Shown: in pieces, positions 57,496 through 64,000 of the stretch
Layout of the letters: every line of letters begins with the position of its first letter
Numbering within the stretch: the stretch's first letter is position 1
Assembly (NCBI GenBank): GCA_041166745.1
Contig: JBEEGH010000009.1
Location: 1 to 64,000, forward strand
DNA length: 64,000 nucleotides
Direction: 5' to 3'
Source: DASUCS01 sp041166745
Lineage (GTDB): Bacteria; Actinomycetota; Acidimicrobiia; Acidimicrobiales; JACDCH01
The notes under the pieces: model-generated
Seen by the model: only the letters and a program-made list of their open reading frames with translations
What the model was told of the DNA's origin: nothing
The model's database searches: none
Made by a program: the position numbers and the translations under genes

Positions 57496-59082
57496 ATGGT
57501 GATGACCGAAACCTTGGCGGTGCAGGATGCGCTGCTCGAGGATCTCGATGGTGGACGATGGCGGGCCCGATCAGGGGCGGCACGGGCTGTCGGCGTCGCG
57601 TGGTACGCGGTCCACCTAGGGGTGGCATTTGCCGTCACCGCTGTGGTGGCGCGCGCAGTTGGTCGCCCGAGCGGGTTGGTCTGGTCGATCGGCTGGTTCC
57701 TCGGATTGTCGTGCGTGGCGTCCTTCGTGCTCGAGATCACGCAGCGACTCGGGCGTCGCCTGATCCCGTTGCGGGCGCTGCTCCGCCTCAGCCTCGCGTT
57801 CCCAGGGGTCGCGCCCTCCCGCTACGCGATTGCCCTCCGCGCCGGCAATCCGCGATTTCTCGCCCGTCGTTTGAACGACGCGAACGAAAATGCCATCAGC
57901 GCCGGGCCCGCGACGCCGGAAGCGACCGCTGTCACGCTGCTCGAGTTGGTCGCGGCACTGAGCCGGCATGACCGTGCCTTGCGCGGCCACTCGGAGCGTG
58001 TGCGCGCGTACAGCGAGCTCGTGGCCGTGGAGTTCGGACTCGATCGCGGCGCGCGTGATGGCCTCCGGTGGGCGGGACTGATGCATGACGTGGGCAAGCT
58101 CGAAATCCCGTCGGCCGTGCTCAACAAGGCAGGTCCGTTGAGCCCGGACGAGTGGACGCTGATCCGTCGGCACCCCGAAGTCGGCGCGGAACTGTGCGCG
58201 CCGTTGGCGCCTTGGCTCGGAGAGTGGGCCGCCGGCGTGCTCGACCATCATGAGCGGTGGGACGGTGCGGGGTACCCCCGCGGCCTCGCATCGACCGACA
58301 TCTCGCTCGCGGGTCGAGTGGTCGCCGTCGCCGACGCGTTCGACGTCATGACCTCCGCTCGCAGTTACAAGAAGCCGCGGCCGGTCCACGAGGCAATGGC
58401 CGAGTTGGAGCGATGTGCCGGAACTCAGTTCGACCCGAACGTGGTGCGAGCCTTCCTCGGCATCTCGGTGCGCAAGCTCCGTCGCGTCATGGGTCCGGTG
58501 ACCGTTTGGGCGCAGCGCCCGTTCGGAGGATGGTCGTGGGGGAAGATCGTCGACACCTTGGGCGGTCCGCTCGTCGCGGTGTGCGTGGCCATGATCGTCG
58601 GACTCCTGGCGCCGATTCTCGGCGTGCCTGCCCATTCGCAGCCGGAGCGAGCACCTGGCATCGACCGCGAGGTCCCCGGCGGCGGCGGCGGCGCCTCGTT
58701 GCGGTCAGGGTCGAACGACATCGGGGGCGATCTCGGCGCTGTGGGTGACGGGGCGTCGGGCGGCTCGCCGACGATTGGATCGAGCGCGGGTAGCCCGGCC
58801 GATGGAGTGAACACCCCGACGGCCCCCGGAAGTGCGACGAACCCGCCCGCGGACCCTGAGCCGGGCGATGGAACGACGTCGCCCCCTTCTCCTACGGGTG
58901 ACCCGAACACGGTGGGAATCACGATCGACCCGGCGGCTGGCTCCGTGTCGGTGGATGGCGTCGGCCCGGTCTCGGCTCCGGACGTGACCGTCGTGCAACA
59001 GCCGGCCGCAGGCGATGTCGCCTGCGGGAGTTTGGGCGTGTGCGACCCGGTGTCGGTCACGGTGCCGGTTCCCGCGCCATGA
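57496..59082 (+). CDS. Membrane HD-GYP phosphodiesterase with extracytoplasmic tail
   Basis: 528 aa from ATG at 57496 (ATG at 57502 also possible). Two N-terminal membrane helices (about 33-52, 60-80), then a cytoplasmic HD-GYP domain (about 145-320) with HDR...GHSERVRAYS, LMHDVGKLEIP (His197-Asp198), HHERWDGAGYPRGL (GYP) and VADAFDVMTSARSYK. A third helix (about 357-377) leads to 150 residues outside, Gly/Ser/Pro-rich with a final segment holding two Cys (ACGSLGVCDP). HD-GYP proteins hydrolyse c-di-GMP. A 113-bp leader precedes; a CACAAT -10-like box at 57431. Overlaps the GGDEF gene by 4 bp. Confidence 0.85.
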   Translation: MVMTETLAVQDALLEDLDGGRWRARSGAARAVGVAWYAVHLGVAFAVTAVVARAVGRPSGLVWSIGWFLGLSCVASFVLEITQRLGRRLIPLRALLRLSLAFPGVAPSRYAIALRAGNPRFLARRLNDANENAISAGPATPEATAVTLLELVAALSRHDRALRGHSERVRAYSELVAVEFGLDRGARDGLRWAGLMHDVGKLEIPSAVLNKAGPLSPDEWTLIRRHPEVGAELCAPLAPWLGEWAAGVLDHHERWDGAGYPRGLASTDISLAGRVVAVADAFDVMTSARSYKKPRPVHEAMAELERCAGTQFDPNVVRAFLGISVRKLRRVMGPVTVWAQRPFGGWSWGKIVDTLGGPLVAVCVAMIVGLLAPILGVPAHSQPERAPGIDREVPGGGGGASLRSGSNDIGGDLGAVGDGASGGSPTIGSSAGSPADGVNTPTAPGSATNPPADPEPGDGTTSPPSPTGDPNTVGITIDPAAGSVSVDGVGPVSAPDVTVVQQPAAGDVACGSLGVCDPVSVTVPVPAP

Positions 59083-59915
59083 CGGCCTCCTCCTGGGTCG
59101 GTGAGGAGAGACGCGCACGACTGCGCGTCGCCCCGGCACTCCCTTACGTTCGTCGTGCCGACGCAATCGCTGCGATCCTCGATGATCTCGAGGGGCAGGG
59201 CCTCGGCCACTGGACGCTGGCGGAAGGCTCGATGGACGATCAGATCGAGGCCAACGCCAACGTCATGGCGTTGCCGATCTTGGTGCCCGACGGGCCGCTC
59301 CATTTCATGCTGCTCGGCGACCGTCTTGCCGAAAGTGCACCGTCGAACGCGAATCTTCGGGCGGTGTTGTCGGCGCGACGTCTGATCGCGACGCTGCTGT
59401 CGGCGGACGTGCAGGCTGATCGGTTGCTCCACCGCGCCGTGCGCGCCGAGCGGGAGTCGATGACCGACAGTCTGACAGCGCTACCGAACGGGCGCAGCTG
59501 GTGGCGTTCGCTTGCCCGAGAAGCGTCACGTTGCGATCGGCACCAGCTCACCGCGGTGGTAGCGGTCGTCGATCTCGATGATCTGAAACGAGTTAACGAC
59601 AATGAGGGCCATCTCGCAGGAGATCTGTTGTTGCGCACGGTTGCCGGGGCTCTTACCGACTCGATGCGCGGCGACGACGTTGTCGCGCGTCTCGGCGGCG
59701 ACGAGTTCGGCGTCCTCGGTGTCGACTATCAGCCGCACCTGCAAGCGCGGCTGGTGAATCGGTTGCATGAATCTCTCGCCATCGTTGGTGCTCGAGCGTC
59801 GATCGGAGTTGCGTTGTACGAGCCCGGCGGTTTCATCGACGAGACGTTCGACCAAGCCGACCGCAACATGTACGAAGCCAAACGGGCGGCGCGGGCCGTG
59901 CGGACGAGGCGCTGA
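59079..59915 (+). CDS. GGDEF diguanylate cyclase
   Basis: 278 aa, ATG at 59079, ATGA overlap with the HD-GYP stop. The N-terminal 120 residues look like a degenerate small-ligand sensor (LPILVPDGPLHFMLLGDRLAES, weakly GAF-like). The cyclase domain (about 125-275) has DSLTALPNGRSWW, VVDLDDLKRVNDNEGHLAGDLLL, an intact GGDEF (206-210), and RGDD at 197-200 exactly five residues before it, the product-inhibition I-site. It makes c-di-GMP, opposing the HD-GYP enzyme it is coupled to. No membrane segment. Confidence 0.9.
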   Translation: MTASSWVGEERRARLRVAPALPYVRRADAIAAILDDLEGQGLGHWTLAEGSMDDQIEANANVMALPILVPDGPLHFMLLGDRLAESAPSNANLRAVLSARRLIATLLSADVQADRLLHRAVRAERESMTDSLTALPNGRSWWRSLAREASRCDRHQLTAVVAVVDLDDLKRVNDNEGHLAGDLLLRTVAGALTDSMRGDDVVARLGGDEFGVLGVDYQPHLQARLVNRLHESLAIVGARASIGVALYEPGGFIDETFDQADRNMYEAKRAARAVRTRR

Positions 59916-59970
59916 CGCTCCGCACGGCGCATCTACCGCTGAACCGAGTAGTCACCAAGCCGGATTTCGC

Positions 59971-60702
59971 TCAGGCCGTCGCGATCACGACCAACCGGGG
60001 GCGGTTGATCGACGGTTCCTTTCCGTCGCGGGCCGTGAAGGAGGCGTCGCTGAAGCCGGCGCCGGACAGCCACTCGCGCAGCTCGGGGATCGTGGGAAAG
60101 CGCACCGAGTGGTGGCTTTCGCGGACCTGGCCGTCGCGAATCGTCACGCGGTCGGTCTCGACGCGCCCGGTCATGCAGTCGAACTCGCTCGTGTCGACCA
60201 TCAGATCGTTTCCGACACGCGTCGTGTTGCTGAACGGAGCCGGCGTGAAGCGCCGGACGAACTCGTCGTGGTTGTGCGTCTCGATCAACAGCCGGCCACC
60301 GGGGCGCAATACGCGCCGATAGTCGGCCAGCACCTGGCGGTTCTCCTCGTCGCCGAAGTAGCCGAACGACGTGAACCACGACAGCGCCACGTCGAACGGA
60401 CCGTCGACCGGAAGCGCCCGGATGTCGCCGTGCAGGTATTCGACCGAGCTGCCCCACTCCCGAGCGCGGTCGAGGAACACCTCCGTCGCATCGACGCCGA
60501 CGACGTCCATGCCGCGTTCTGCGAGGCGGTTGCTGATCCGGCCGTGCCCGCACGGCGCATCGAGCACCCGCTCACCGCCTTGGAGATCGAGAAACGACAC
60601 GATCGTCTCGACGTCGGCGTCGTTGTGCTCATCGCTGAGAAAGTTGGCGTAGAAGTGCAGGTAGTCGTCGCCGAACGTCTCGTCGAAGTCGAACCTCGTC
60701 AT
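59971..60702 (-). CDS. Class I SAM-dependent methyltransferase
   Basis: 243 aa, ATG at 60702. Motif I is ERVLDAPCGHGRISNRLAERG, then VVGVDATEVFLDRA, LHGDIRALPVDGPFDVALSWFTSFGYF, and RVLRPGGRLLIETHNHDEF. The DAPCGHGR and SFGYF patterns recur in actinobacterial small-molecule methyltransferases. Substrate unknown. It stands between the convergent GGDEF gene and the upstream surface protein gene on the same strand, 52 bp apart, without obvious functional link. Confidence 0.87.
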   Translation of the reverse strand: MTRFDFDETFGDDYLHFYANFLSDEHNDADVETIVSFLDLQGGERVLDAPCGHGRISNRLAERGMDVVGVDATEVFLDRAREWGSSVEYLHGDIRALPVDGPFDVALSWFTSFGYFGDEENRQVLADYRRVLRPGGRLLIETHNHDEFVRRFTPAPFSNTTRVGNDLMVDTSEFDCMTGRVETDRVTIRDGQVRESHHSVRFPTIPELREWLSGAGFSDASFTARDGKEPSINRPRLVVIATA

Positions 60703-60754
60703 CCAGAGATGATGACGGCATCGGCGGCGTGAACGCCGCTGATTTCCGGACCGC

Positions 60755-61468
60755 CTAGTCCTGCGGATCGACGATGTCGATCGGGGGCTCGCTGCTCTTC
60801 GCGCGACGGTGGCGAACGAACAGGCCCAGGCCGATGGCAGCCGCCGCACTCGCCCCGGCCATTGCGGCAAGGCCTGTGATCGAAGTCCCGCCGCTCGTGC
60901 CGCCGGTCGGAGCGGCCGCGACTTCGGAGGCGGCGGCGGCAGTCGTGGTCGTGGTCGTCGCCAATGTCGTCGTCGTGGTCGAGGTGGTTGTGGTCTCGGG
61001 CTCAGTCGGCGGCGGCGGTGGCTCGGTGGTTGGCGGCGCAGGCTTGGTCGTCGTGGGCGCATTCGGATCGACGAGCGTGAAGTAGGCAGGTGGATAAGCG
61101 GGATGCGGAGACTCTGGTGTGACGCAACGAGCAATGACCTCGTACTTCCCGGCCGGGTAGCCGGAAAATTGCTTCCACATCGTCCAGCTACCGTCCTCGG
61201 CGAGACCGGAGCCTTCGAAGAAGTCGTAGTACTTGTCGCCCAACCTCGCTGATACCTCAACGCCGCCCCGCGTGCGGTCGCCCTGGCAGTCCGTCCCCGA
61301 CACCGTCAGCGTGTCGTCGAAATTGATCACCCGTGCTGATAGCTGCAAGGGCGGAAACATGGACTGGCGCGGCGCCGCGGCCCCGTATTCGGACACGACG
61401 AAAACGAGCACCGTGCACGCGACGATGCCGCCAACGATGAGTCGTCCGCCGACGCTCCGAAATCCCAT
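60755..61468 (-). CDS. Stalked cell-surface protein, C-terminally anchored
   Basis: 237 aa, ATG at 61468. N-terminal signal helix (LIVGGIVACTVLVFVVSEYGAAA), a small beta domain (about 38-130: LQLSARVINFDDTLTVSGTDCQG, EVSARLGDKYYDFFEGS, YPAGKYEVIARCV) with two Cys that may pair, then a Pro/Thr-rich stalk with TTTTSTTTTT runs (about 135-185), and a C-terminal helix GLAAMAGASAAAAIGLGLFV with basic tail. Typical of wall or membrane anchored actinobacterial proteins. Function unknown. Divergent from the UbiB-family gene. Confidence 0.75.
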   Translation of the reverse strand: MGFRSVGGRLIVGGIVACTVLVFVVSEYGAAAPRQSMFPPLQLSARVINFDDTLTVSGTDCQGDRTRGGVEVSARLGDKYYDFFEGSGLAEDGSWTMWKQFSGYPAGKYEVIARCVTPESPHPAYPPAYFTLVDPNAPTTTKPAPPTTEPPPPPTEPETTTTSTTTTTLATTTTTTAAAASEVAAAPTGGTSGGTSITGLAAMAGASAAAAIGLGLFVRHRRAKSSEPPIDIVDPQD

Positions 61469-61494
61469 CTCTGGTCGAGGGTACCGGACCTACC

Positions 61495-61500
61495 TATAGG
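61495..61500 (+). promoter_or_regulatory. Probable -10 box of UbiB-family gene
   Basis: TATAGG ends 10 bases before the GTG start at 61511, within the small palindrome CCTATAGG. No Shine-Dalgarno is visible, so the transcript may be leaderless or nearly so. Confidence 0.4.
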
Positions 61501-61510
61501 GTCGGCTCTG

Positions 61511-62977
61511 GTGTCTGAAGAAGTCCGACCAGCCGACGTTGATGTCCACCGGCCGGCGACGGACTTCGGGGCGCCCGGCGCCGTCACGCACTTCAAGGGG
61601 CCGTATGCCGGTGGTCCACCGGCGTCGGCGCTCCAGGTCGAGACCCCTCCGCTCGACAAGTTCGGTCTGGCCGAGATCCGCCGCATGGTCGTGATCTATT
61701 TCGTGCTCGTCGTGAGCGTCCTGTTACGACTGGCCGGACGAGTCATGCGCCCCGGCGGGCAACCGTGGGCTCGAGTCGCGTCCGAAGGCGCGGTCGACGG
61801 GTTCGAGATCCTCGGCCCGACGTTCGTGAAGCTCGGCCAGCTCATCGCGTCGTCGCCCAGCGTGTTCCCGGCGCCCCTAGCCGACGCCGCGCTCCGCTGT
61901 CTCGACGAAGTGCCACCGTTCGACGGCGAGACCGCGCGCGACATGATCCGCAAGGACCTCGGGCGTGCGCCCACCCAGATCTTCAAGAGCTTCGACGACA
62001 GTCCGTTGTCCGCCGCATCGATCGGGCAGGTGCACTGCTGCGTGCTGCCCGACGGCCGTGAAGCCGTCATCAAGTTGCAGCGGCCGAACATCCGTGAGCG
62101 CATGACCACTGATCTGCGGATCATGCAGCGCCTCGCCCGCACGTTGCAGCGCACGAAGCTCGGCAAGAGCGCCAACCTCACCGGCGCCATCGCTGACCTC
62201 CACGCCAACACGTTCAAGGAGCTCAACCCGGCGCTCGAGGCCCATCGCCAGACGCTGTTCCGCGATCGCATCGGCGCGTTCGGCGACAACCGCTACATCA
62301 CGGCGCCGGAGGTGTACTGGGACTATTGCGGCCCGCACATGATCTGCATGGAGCGCATGTCGGGCGTCCCGATGGACGAGTTCGAAACGATCCGCGAGCA
62401 AGGGGTCGACGGCGAGCTGATCCTGCGGCGAGGCGTGAAGGTGTGGATGGAAGCGGCGATGGTGCACGGGCCGTTCCACGGCGACGTGCACGCTGGCAAC
62501 CTCTGGGTGCTCGACGACGGCCGGGCGACGTACCTCGATTTCGGGATCATGGGGGAGCTCAGCGACGAGTGGAAGGGCCTCATCCGAGACCTCTTCTACA
62601 CGTCGATGATCGACGGCGACTTCAGCCGCATCGCCCGGGCCTTCAAGCGCGTCGGCGCGTTTCCGGAAGACATCGGCACCGACGAGGAAGTCGGCGCGCG
62701 AATGCAGATGGCGTTCGGGCCGATGCTCGACATCGGCATCTCCGGCGTGAGCCTCGGCGACGTCTTCAAGTCGATCGTGCAGATGATGGAGCAGTACGGC
62801 GTGCCCAGCCCGCAAGAGTTGATGCTCGTGACCAAGCAGCTCCTCTACTTCGAGCGGTACGCCAAGGTGCACGCGCCGAACTGGGCTCTCGCCCGTGATG
62901 TGTTCCTCGTGAAGAACATCTTCCCGGAGGAAGCCGCGAAAAAGGCCGCCGATCTCGGCATCGAATTCCCCGACTGA
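61511..62977 (+). CDS. ABC1/UbiB-family atypical kinase
   Basis: 488 aa from GTG at 61511. UbiB-type fold: the KxGQ motif in TFVKLGQLIASSPSVFPAPLADAALRCLDEVPP, nucleotide-site Lys in REAVIKLQRP, catalytic segment HGPFHGDVHAGNLWV, and YLDFGIMG (DFG-like). One membrane-like helix at about 60-77. Known members are ATPases tied to ubiquinone or other isoprenoid lipid biosynthesis; in actinobacteria, which use menaquinone, the role is unclear. The final 22 residues (NIFPEEAAKKAADLGIEFPD) are unique. Confidence 0.9.
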   Translation: MSEEVRPADVDVHRPATDFGAPGAVTHFKGPYAGGPPASALQVETPPLDKFGLAEIRRMVVIYFVLVVSVLLRLAGRVMRPGGQPWARVASEGAVDGFEILGPTFVKLGQLIASSPSVFPAPLADAALRCLDEVPPFDGETARDMIRKDLGRAPTQIFKSFDDSPLSAASIGQVHCCVLPDGREAVIKLQRPNIRERMTTDLRIMQRLARTLQRTKLGKSANLTGAIADLHANTFKELNPALEAHRQTLFRDRIGAFGDNRYITAPEVYWDYCGPHMICMERMSGVPMDEFETIREQGVDGELILRRGVKVWMEAAMVHGPFHGDVHAGNLWVLDDGRATYLDFGIMGELSDEWKGLIRDLFYTSMIDGDFSRIARAFKRVGAFPEDIGTDEEVGARMQMAFGPMLDIGISGVSLGDVFKSIVQMMEQYGVPSPQELMLVTKQLLYFERYAKVHAPNWALARDVFLVKNIFPEEAAKKAADLGIEFPD

Positions 62978-63005
62978 GACCGCTTCGCCTGTTCTTCCCG
63001 TCTGA

Positions 63006-63024
63006 ACCGGAAGAATTCTCCGGT
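63006..63024. terminator. Hairpin between convergent genes
   Basis: ACCGGA (63006-63011) and TCCGGT (63019-63024) with a 7-nt loop, in the 69-bp gap between the UbiB-family stop and the convergent Fur-family stop at 63047. Six pairs and no long T run; a weak bidirectional terminator. Confidence 0.4.
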
Positions 63025-63046
63025 AACCACCGCACAAACGCCGGTG

Positions 63047-63481
63047 CTAGCTGCAGTCGGCGCAGCTGCCGAGGAGGTCCAGGCGATGGTGCGTCGGTTG
63101 AAAGCCCGTGCGGCGCGCCACGCCGGTCATCGCTGACGTCAGCCGCTCTTCGAGTTGCTTCGACACGGTGAAGTCCTCGACGGCGCCGCACGTCGAGCAG
63201 ATGAGGTGGTGATGGTGCTCGGTGAGATCCTCGGCGAGCTCGTACCGCGCGAAGTCGTCGTTGGTGACGACGCGTCGCACCGCTCCCACCTCCTCGAGGA
63301 TGGACAGGTTGCGATACGCCGAGCTCTGGGGGAGCGAGCGGCGCCGCTCGAGCAGCTCAGGAATCGTGAGCGGACGGTCGGTCTCACTCAGCACCTCGAC
63401 GAGGGCCCGGCGGTTCGTGGTGTAGCGCTGGTCGGCCTCGCGCAGGCGGTGCGCAACGGTCTCGTGGAGATCGGCGGGCAC
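63047..63481 (-). CDS. zur: Fur-family metalloregulator, probable Zur
   Basis: 144 aa from GTG at 63481. Winged helix: RYTTNRRALVEVLSETDRPLTIPELLERRRSLPQSSAYRNLSILEEVGAVRRV. Metal site HHHHLICSTCGAVEDF and the C-terminal GSCADC give two Cys pairs for structural zinc plus His ligands. Fur-family repressors bind metal and block uptake genes. Divergent ZnuA-like gene points to zinc (Zur) rather than iron, but manganese is not excluded. It probably represses both itself and the transporter. Confidence 0.88.
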   Translation of the reverse strand: MPADLHETVAHRLREADQRYTTNRRALVEVLSETDRPLTIPELLERRRSLPQSSAYRNLSILEEVGAVRRVVTNDDFARYELAEDLTEHHHHLICSTCGAVEDFTVSKQLEERLTSAMTGVARRTGFQPTHHRLDLLGSCADCS

Positions 63482-63506
63482 CCACGAATCGTAGCCCGAT
63501 CATTGG

Positions 63507-63551
63507 TGAGAACCAGTATCATTCCATTTGTAATGAGAACGGATCTCGTTT
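63507..63551. promoter_or_regulatory. Candidate Zur operator region
   Basis: In the 81-bp divergent gap: TGAGAAC occurs at 63507-63513 and 63534-63540 (27 bp apart), an inverted pair TCATT (63519-63523) / AATGA (63532-63536) lies between, and GAGA-x5-TCTC follows (63535-63547). Dyads with A/T-rich TGAxAA and AATGA words are usual for Fur/Zur sites. The exact box cannot be set by eye. Confidence 0.45.
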
Positions 63552-63562
63552 AGGTTGCGGGG

Positions 63563-64000
63563 ATGCGCAGGACCGCTCTTGTCGTGCTCGTCCTGGTTGC
63601 GGCGTGCAGCACCAACTCGACGTCGACGCCCGGCGCATCGTCGAAGCTGAAGGTGGTGGCGTCCACGAGCGCTTGGGGCAGCCTCGCCGCGCAGGTCGGG
63701 GGCGATCTGGTCGAGGTGACGAGCATCGTTTCCAATCCCGACGCCGACCCGCACGACTACGAGCCGACGGCCGAGGACGCTCGCACGATCTCCACCGCGC
63801 AGTACGTGATCTTCAACGGCGTCGGCTACGACGAGTGGGCACGGAATGTCGTCGAGAGCAACGCCAACAAGAGTCAAGTCGTCCTCGACGTCGGCGCCGC
63901 CGTGGGCGTTCACGGGGGCGACAATCCCCACCGCTGGTACTTCCCCAACGATGTGCGAACGGTGATCGATCGCATGGTCGCTGACTTCGAGCGGATCGAT
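63563..64000 (+). CDS. znuA: ZnuA-like metal-binding ABC lipoprotein, 5' part
   Basis: 146 codons are present and the window ends in frame. Lipoprotein signal RRTALVVLVLVAAC (lipobox VAAC), then KLKVVASTSAWGSLAAQVGGD, the metal-site NPDADPHDYEPTAEDART (first His) and GGDNPHRWYFPNDV (second His), as in cluster A-I Zn/Mn binding proteins. It delivers Zn2+ (or Mn2+) to an ABC permease presumably encoded beyond the window. The divergent Fur-family gene suggests zinc repression. ATG at 63563 is preceded by a GCGGGG-type site. Confidence 0.87.
   Translation, partial: MRRTALVVLVLVAACSTNSTSTPGASSKLKVVASTSAWGSLAAQVGGDLVEVTSIVSNPDADPHDYEPTAEDARTISTAQYVIFNGVGYDEWARNVVESNANKSQVVLDVGAAVGVHGGDNPHRWYFPNDVRTVIDRMVADFERID

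Noticed and set aside
54914..57628. Minus-strand open frame of 904 codons
   Set aside because: Antisense to the MFS exporter and acyl-CoA dehydrogenase, both clear families; residue mix is typical of a shadow frame.
1..64000. CRISPR arrays, tRNA/rRNA genes, transposons, prophage or toxin-antitoxin loci
   Set aside because: No regularly spaced repeats, cloverleaf sequences, transposase, integrase or phage motifs were seen on either strand. Small non-coding RNAs could have been missed by eye.

Overview
The window is GC-rich, compactly coded bacterial DNA with many GTG/TTG starts and 4-bp stop/start overlaps. Gene content (MptB-type mannosyltransferase, PhoPR-like two-component system, HelD-type helicase, thiolase/DUF35 pairs, DUF6457, Tad/Flp pilin, hem genes beside Lnt) points to an actinobacterium, and the mixture most resembles Acidimicrobiia. 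That placement is inferred from gene content; no rRNA or other marker is present. The 60 protein-coding genes called leave no gap over about 175 bp. I see no tRNA, rRNA, CRISPR array, transposase, integrase or phage gene.

Layout. (1) 1-6.8 kb: tail of a Flp pilin gene with a strong bidirectional terminator, a sugar dehydrogenase fused to a lytic transglycosylase, TesB thioesterase, then divergently a GH1 glycosidase, nitroreductase and methyltransferase. (2) 5.65-18.1 kb: one long minus-strand run: patatin, hemE, ferrochelatase, HemG/HemY-type oxidase, lnt, aldose epimerase-like, GT4, methyltransferase, alpha/alpha-toroid protein, GT-C-like membrane protein and PI-PLC-like lipoprotein. It joins haem synthesis with what looks like envelope glycolipid work. 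(3) 18.2-22.3 kb: a histidine-rich repeat protein, an EEP-family hydrolase, a HelD-like helicase and a GNAT. (4) 22.3-28.3 kb: a branched-chain-amino-acid-type ABC locus in which LivH, LivM and LivF are one polypeptide and LivG is absent, followed by a secreted anchored protein and a membrane protein with a Cys/His cluster. (5) 28.4-31.7 kb: SHOCT protein and a PhoPR-like system, with a three-repeat PhoP-type box in front of a divergent secreted protein. (6) 31.7-35.7 kb: patatin and a tightly overlapping molybdate operon modA-(HTH/TOBE)-modB-modC.

(7) 36-46.9 kb: catabolic genes: acyl-CoA synthetase, DUF6457, TetR with a perfect palindromic operator, FAH-family hydrolase, flavin monooxygenase, phosphodiesterase, catalase-like protein, amidohydrolase, and a thiolase-fold protein (without the usual Cys) with a DUF35 protein and a signal-less substrate-binding protein. 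(8) 46.9-57.4 kb: MptB-like mannosyltransferase, 3Fe-4S ferredoxin, MscS channel, valS, cytochrome P450, cysS, MFS exporter, acyl-CoA dehydrogenase. (9) 57.5-64 kb: HD-GYP and GGDEF genes overlapping by 4 bp (c-di-GMP turnover), methyltransferase, stalked surface protein, UbiB-family kinase, and a Fur/Zur regulator divergent from a ZnuA-like metal-binding lipoprotein cut by the window end.

Most notable signals: the LivHMF fusion without LivG, the dehydrogenase-transglycosylase fusion, an Lnt with Ser in place of its catalytic Cys, a PhoP-type direct-repeat box, two perfect TetR-type palindromes, and a 47-bp two-hairpin repeat lying inside two unrelated coding sequences. I found no convincing defence or other wholly new system; the ABC locus and the repeat element are the best candidates for something undescribed.
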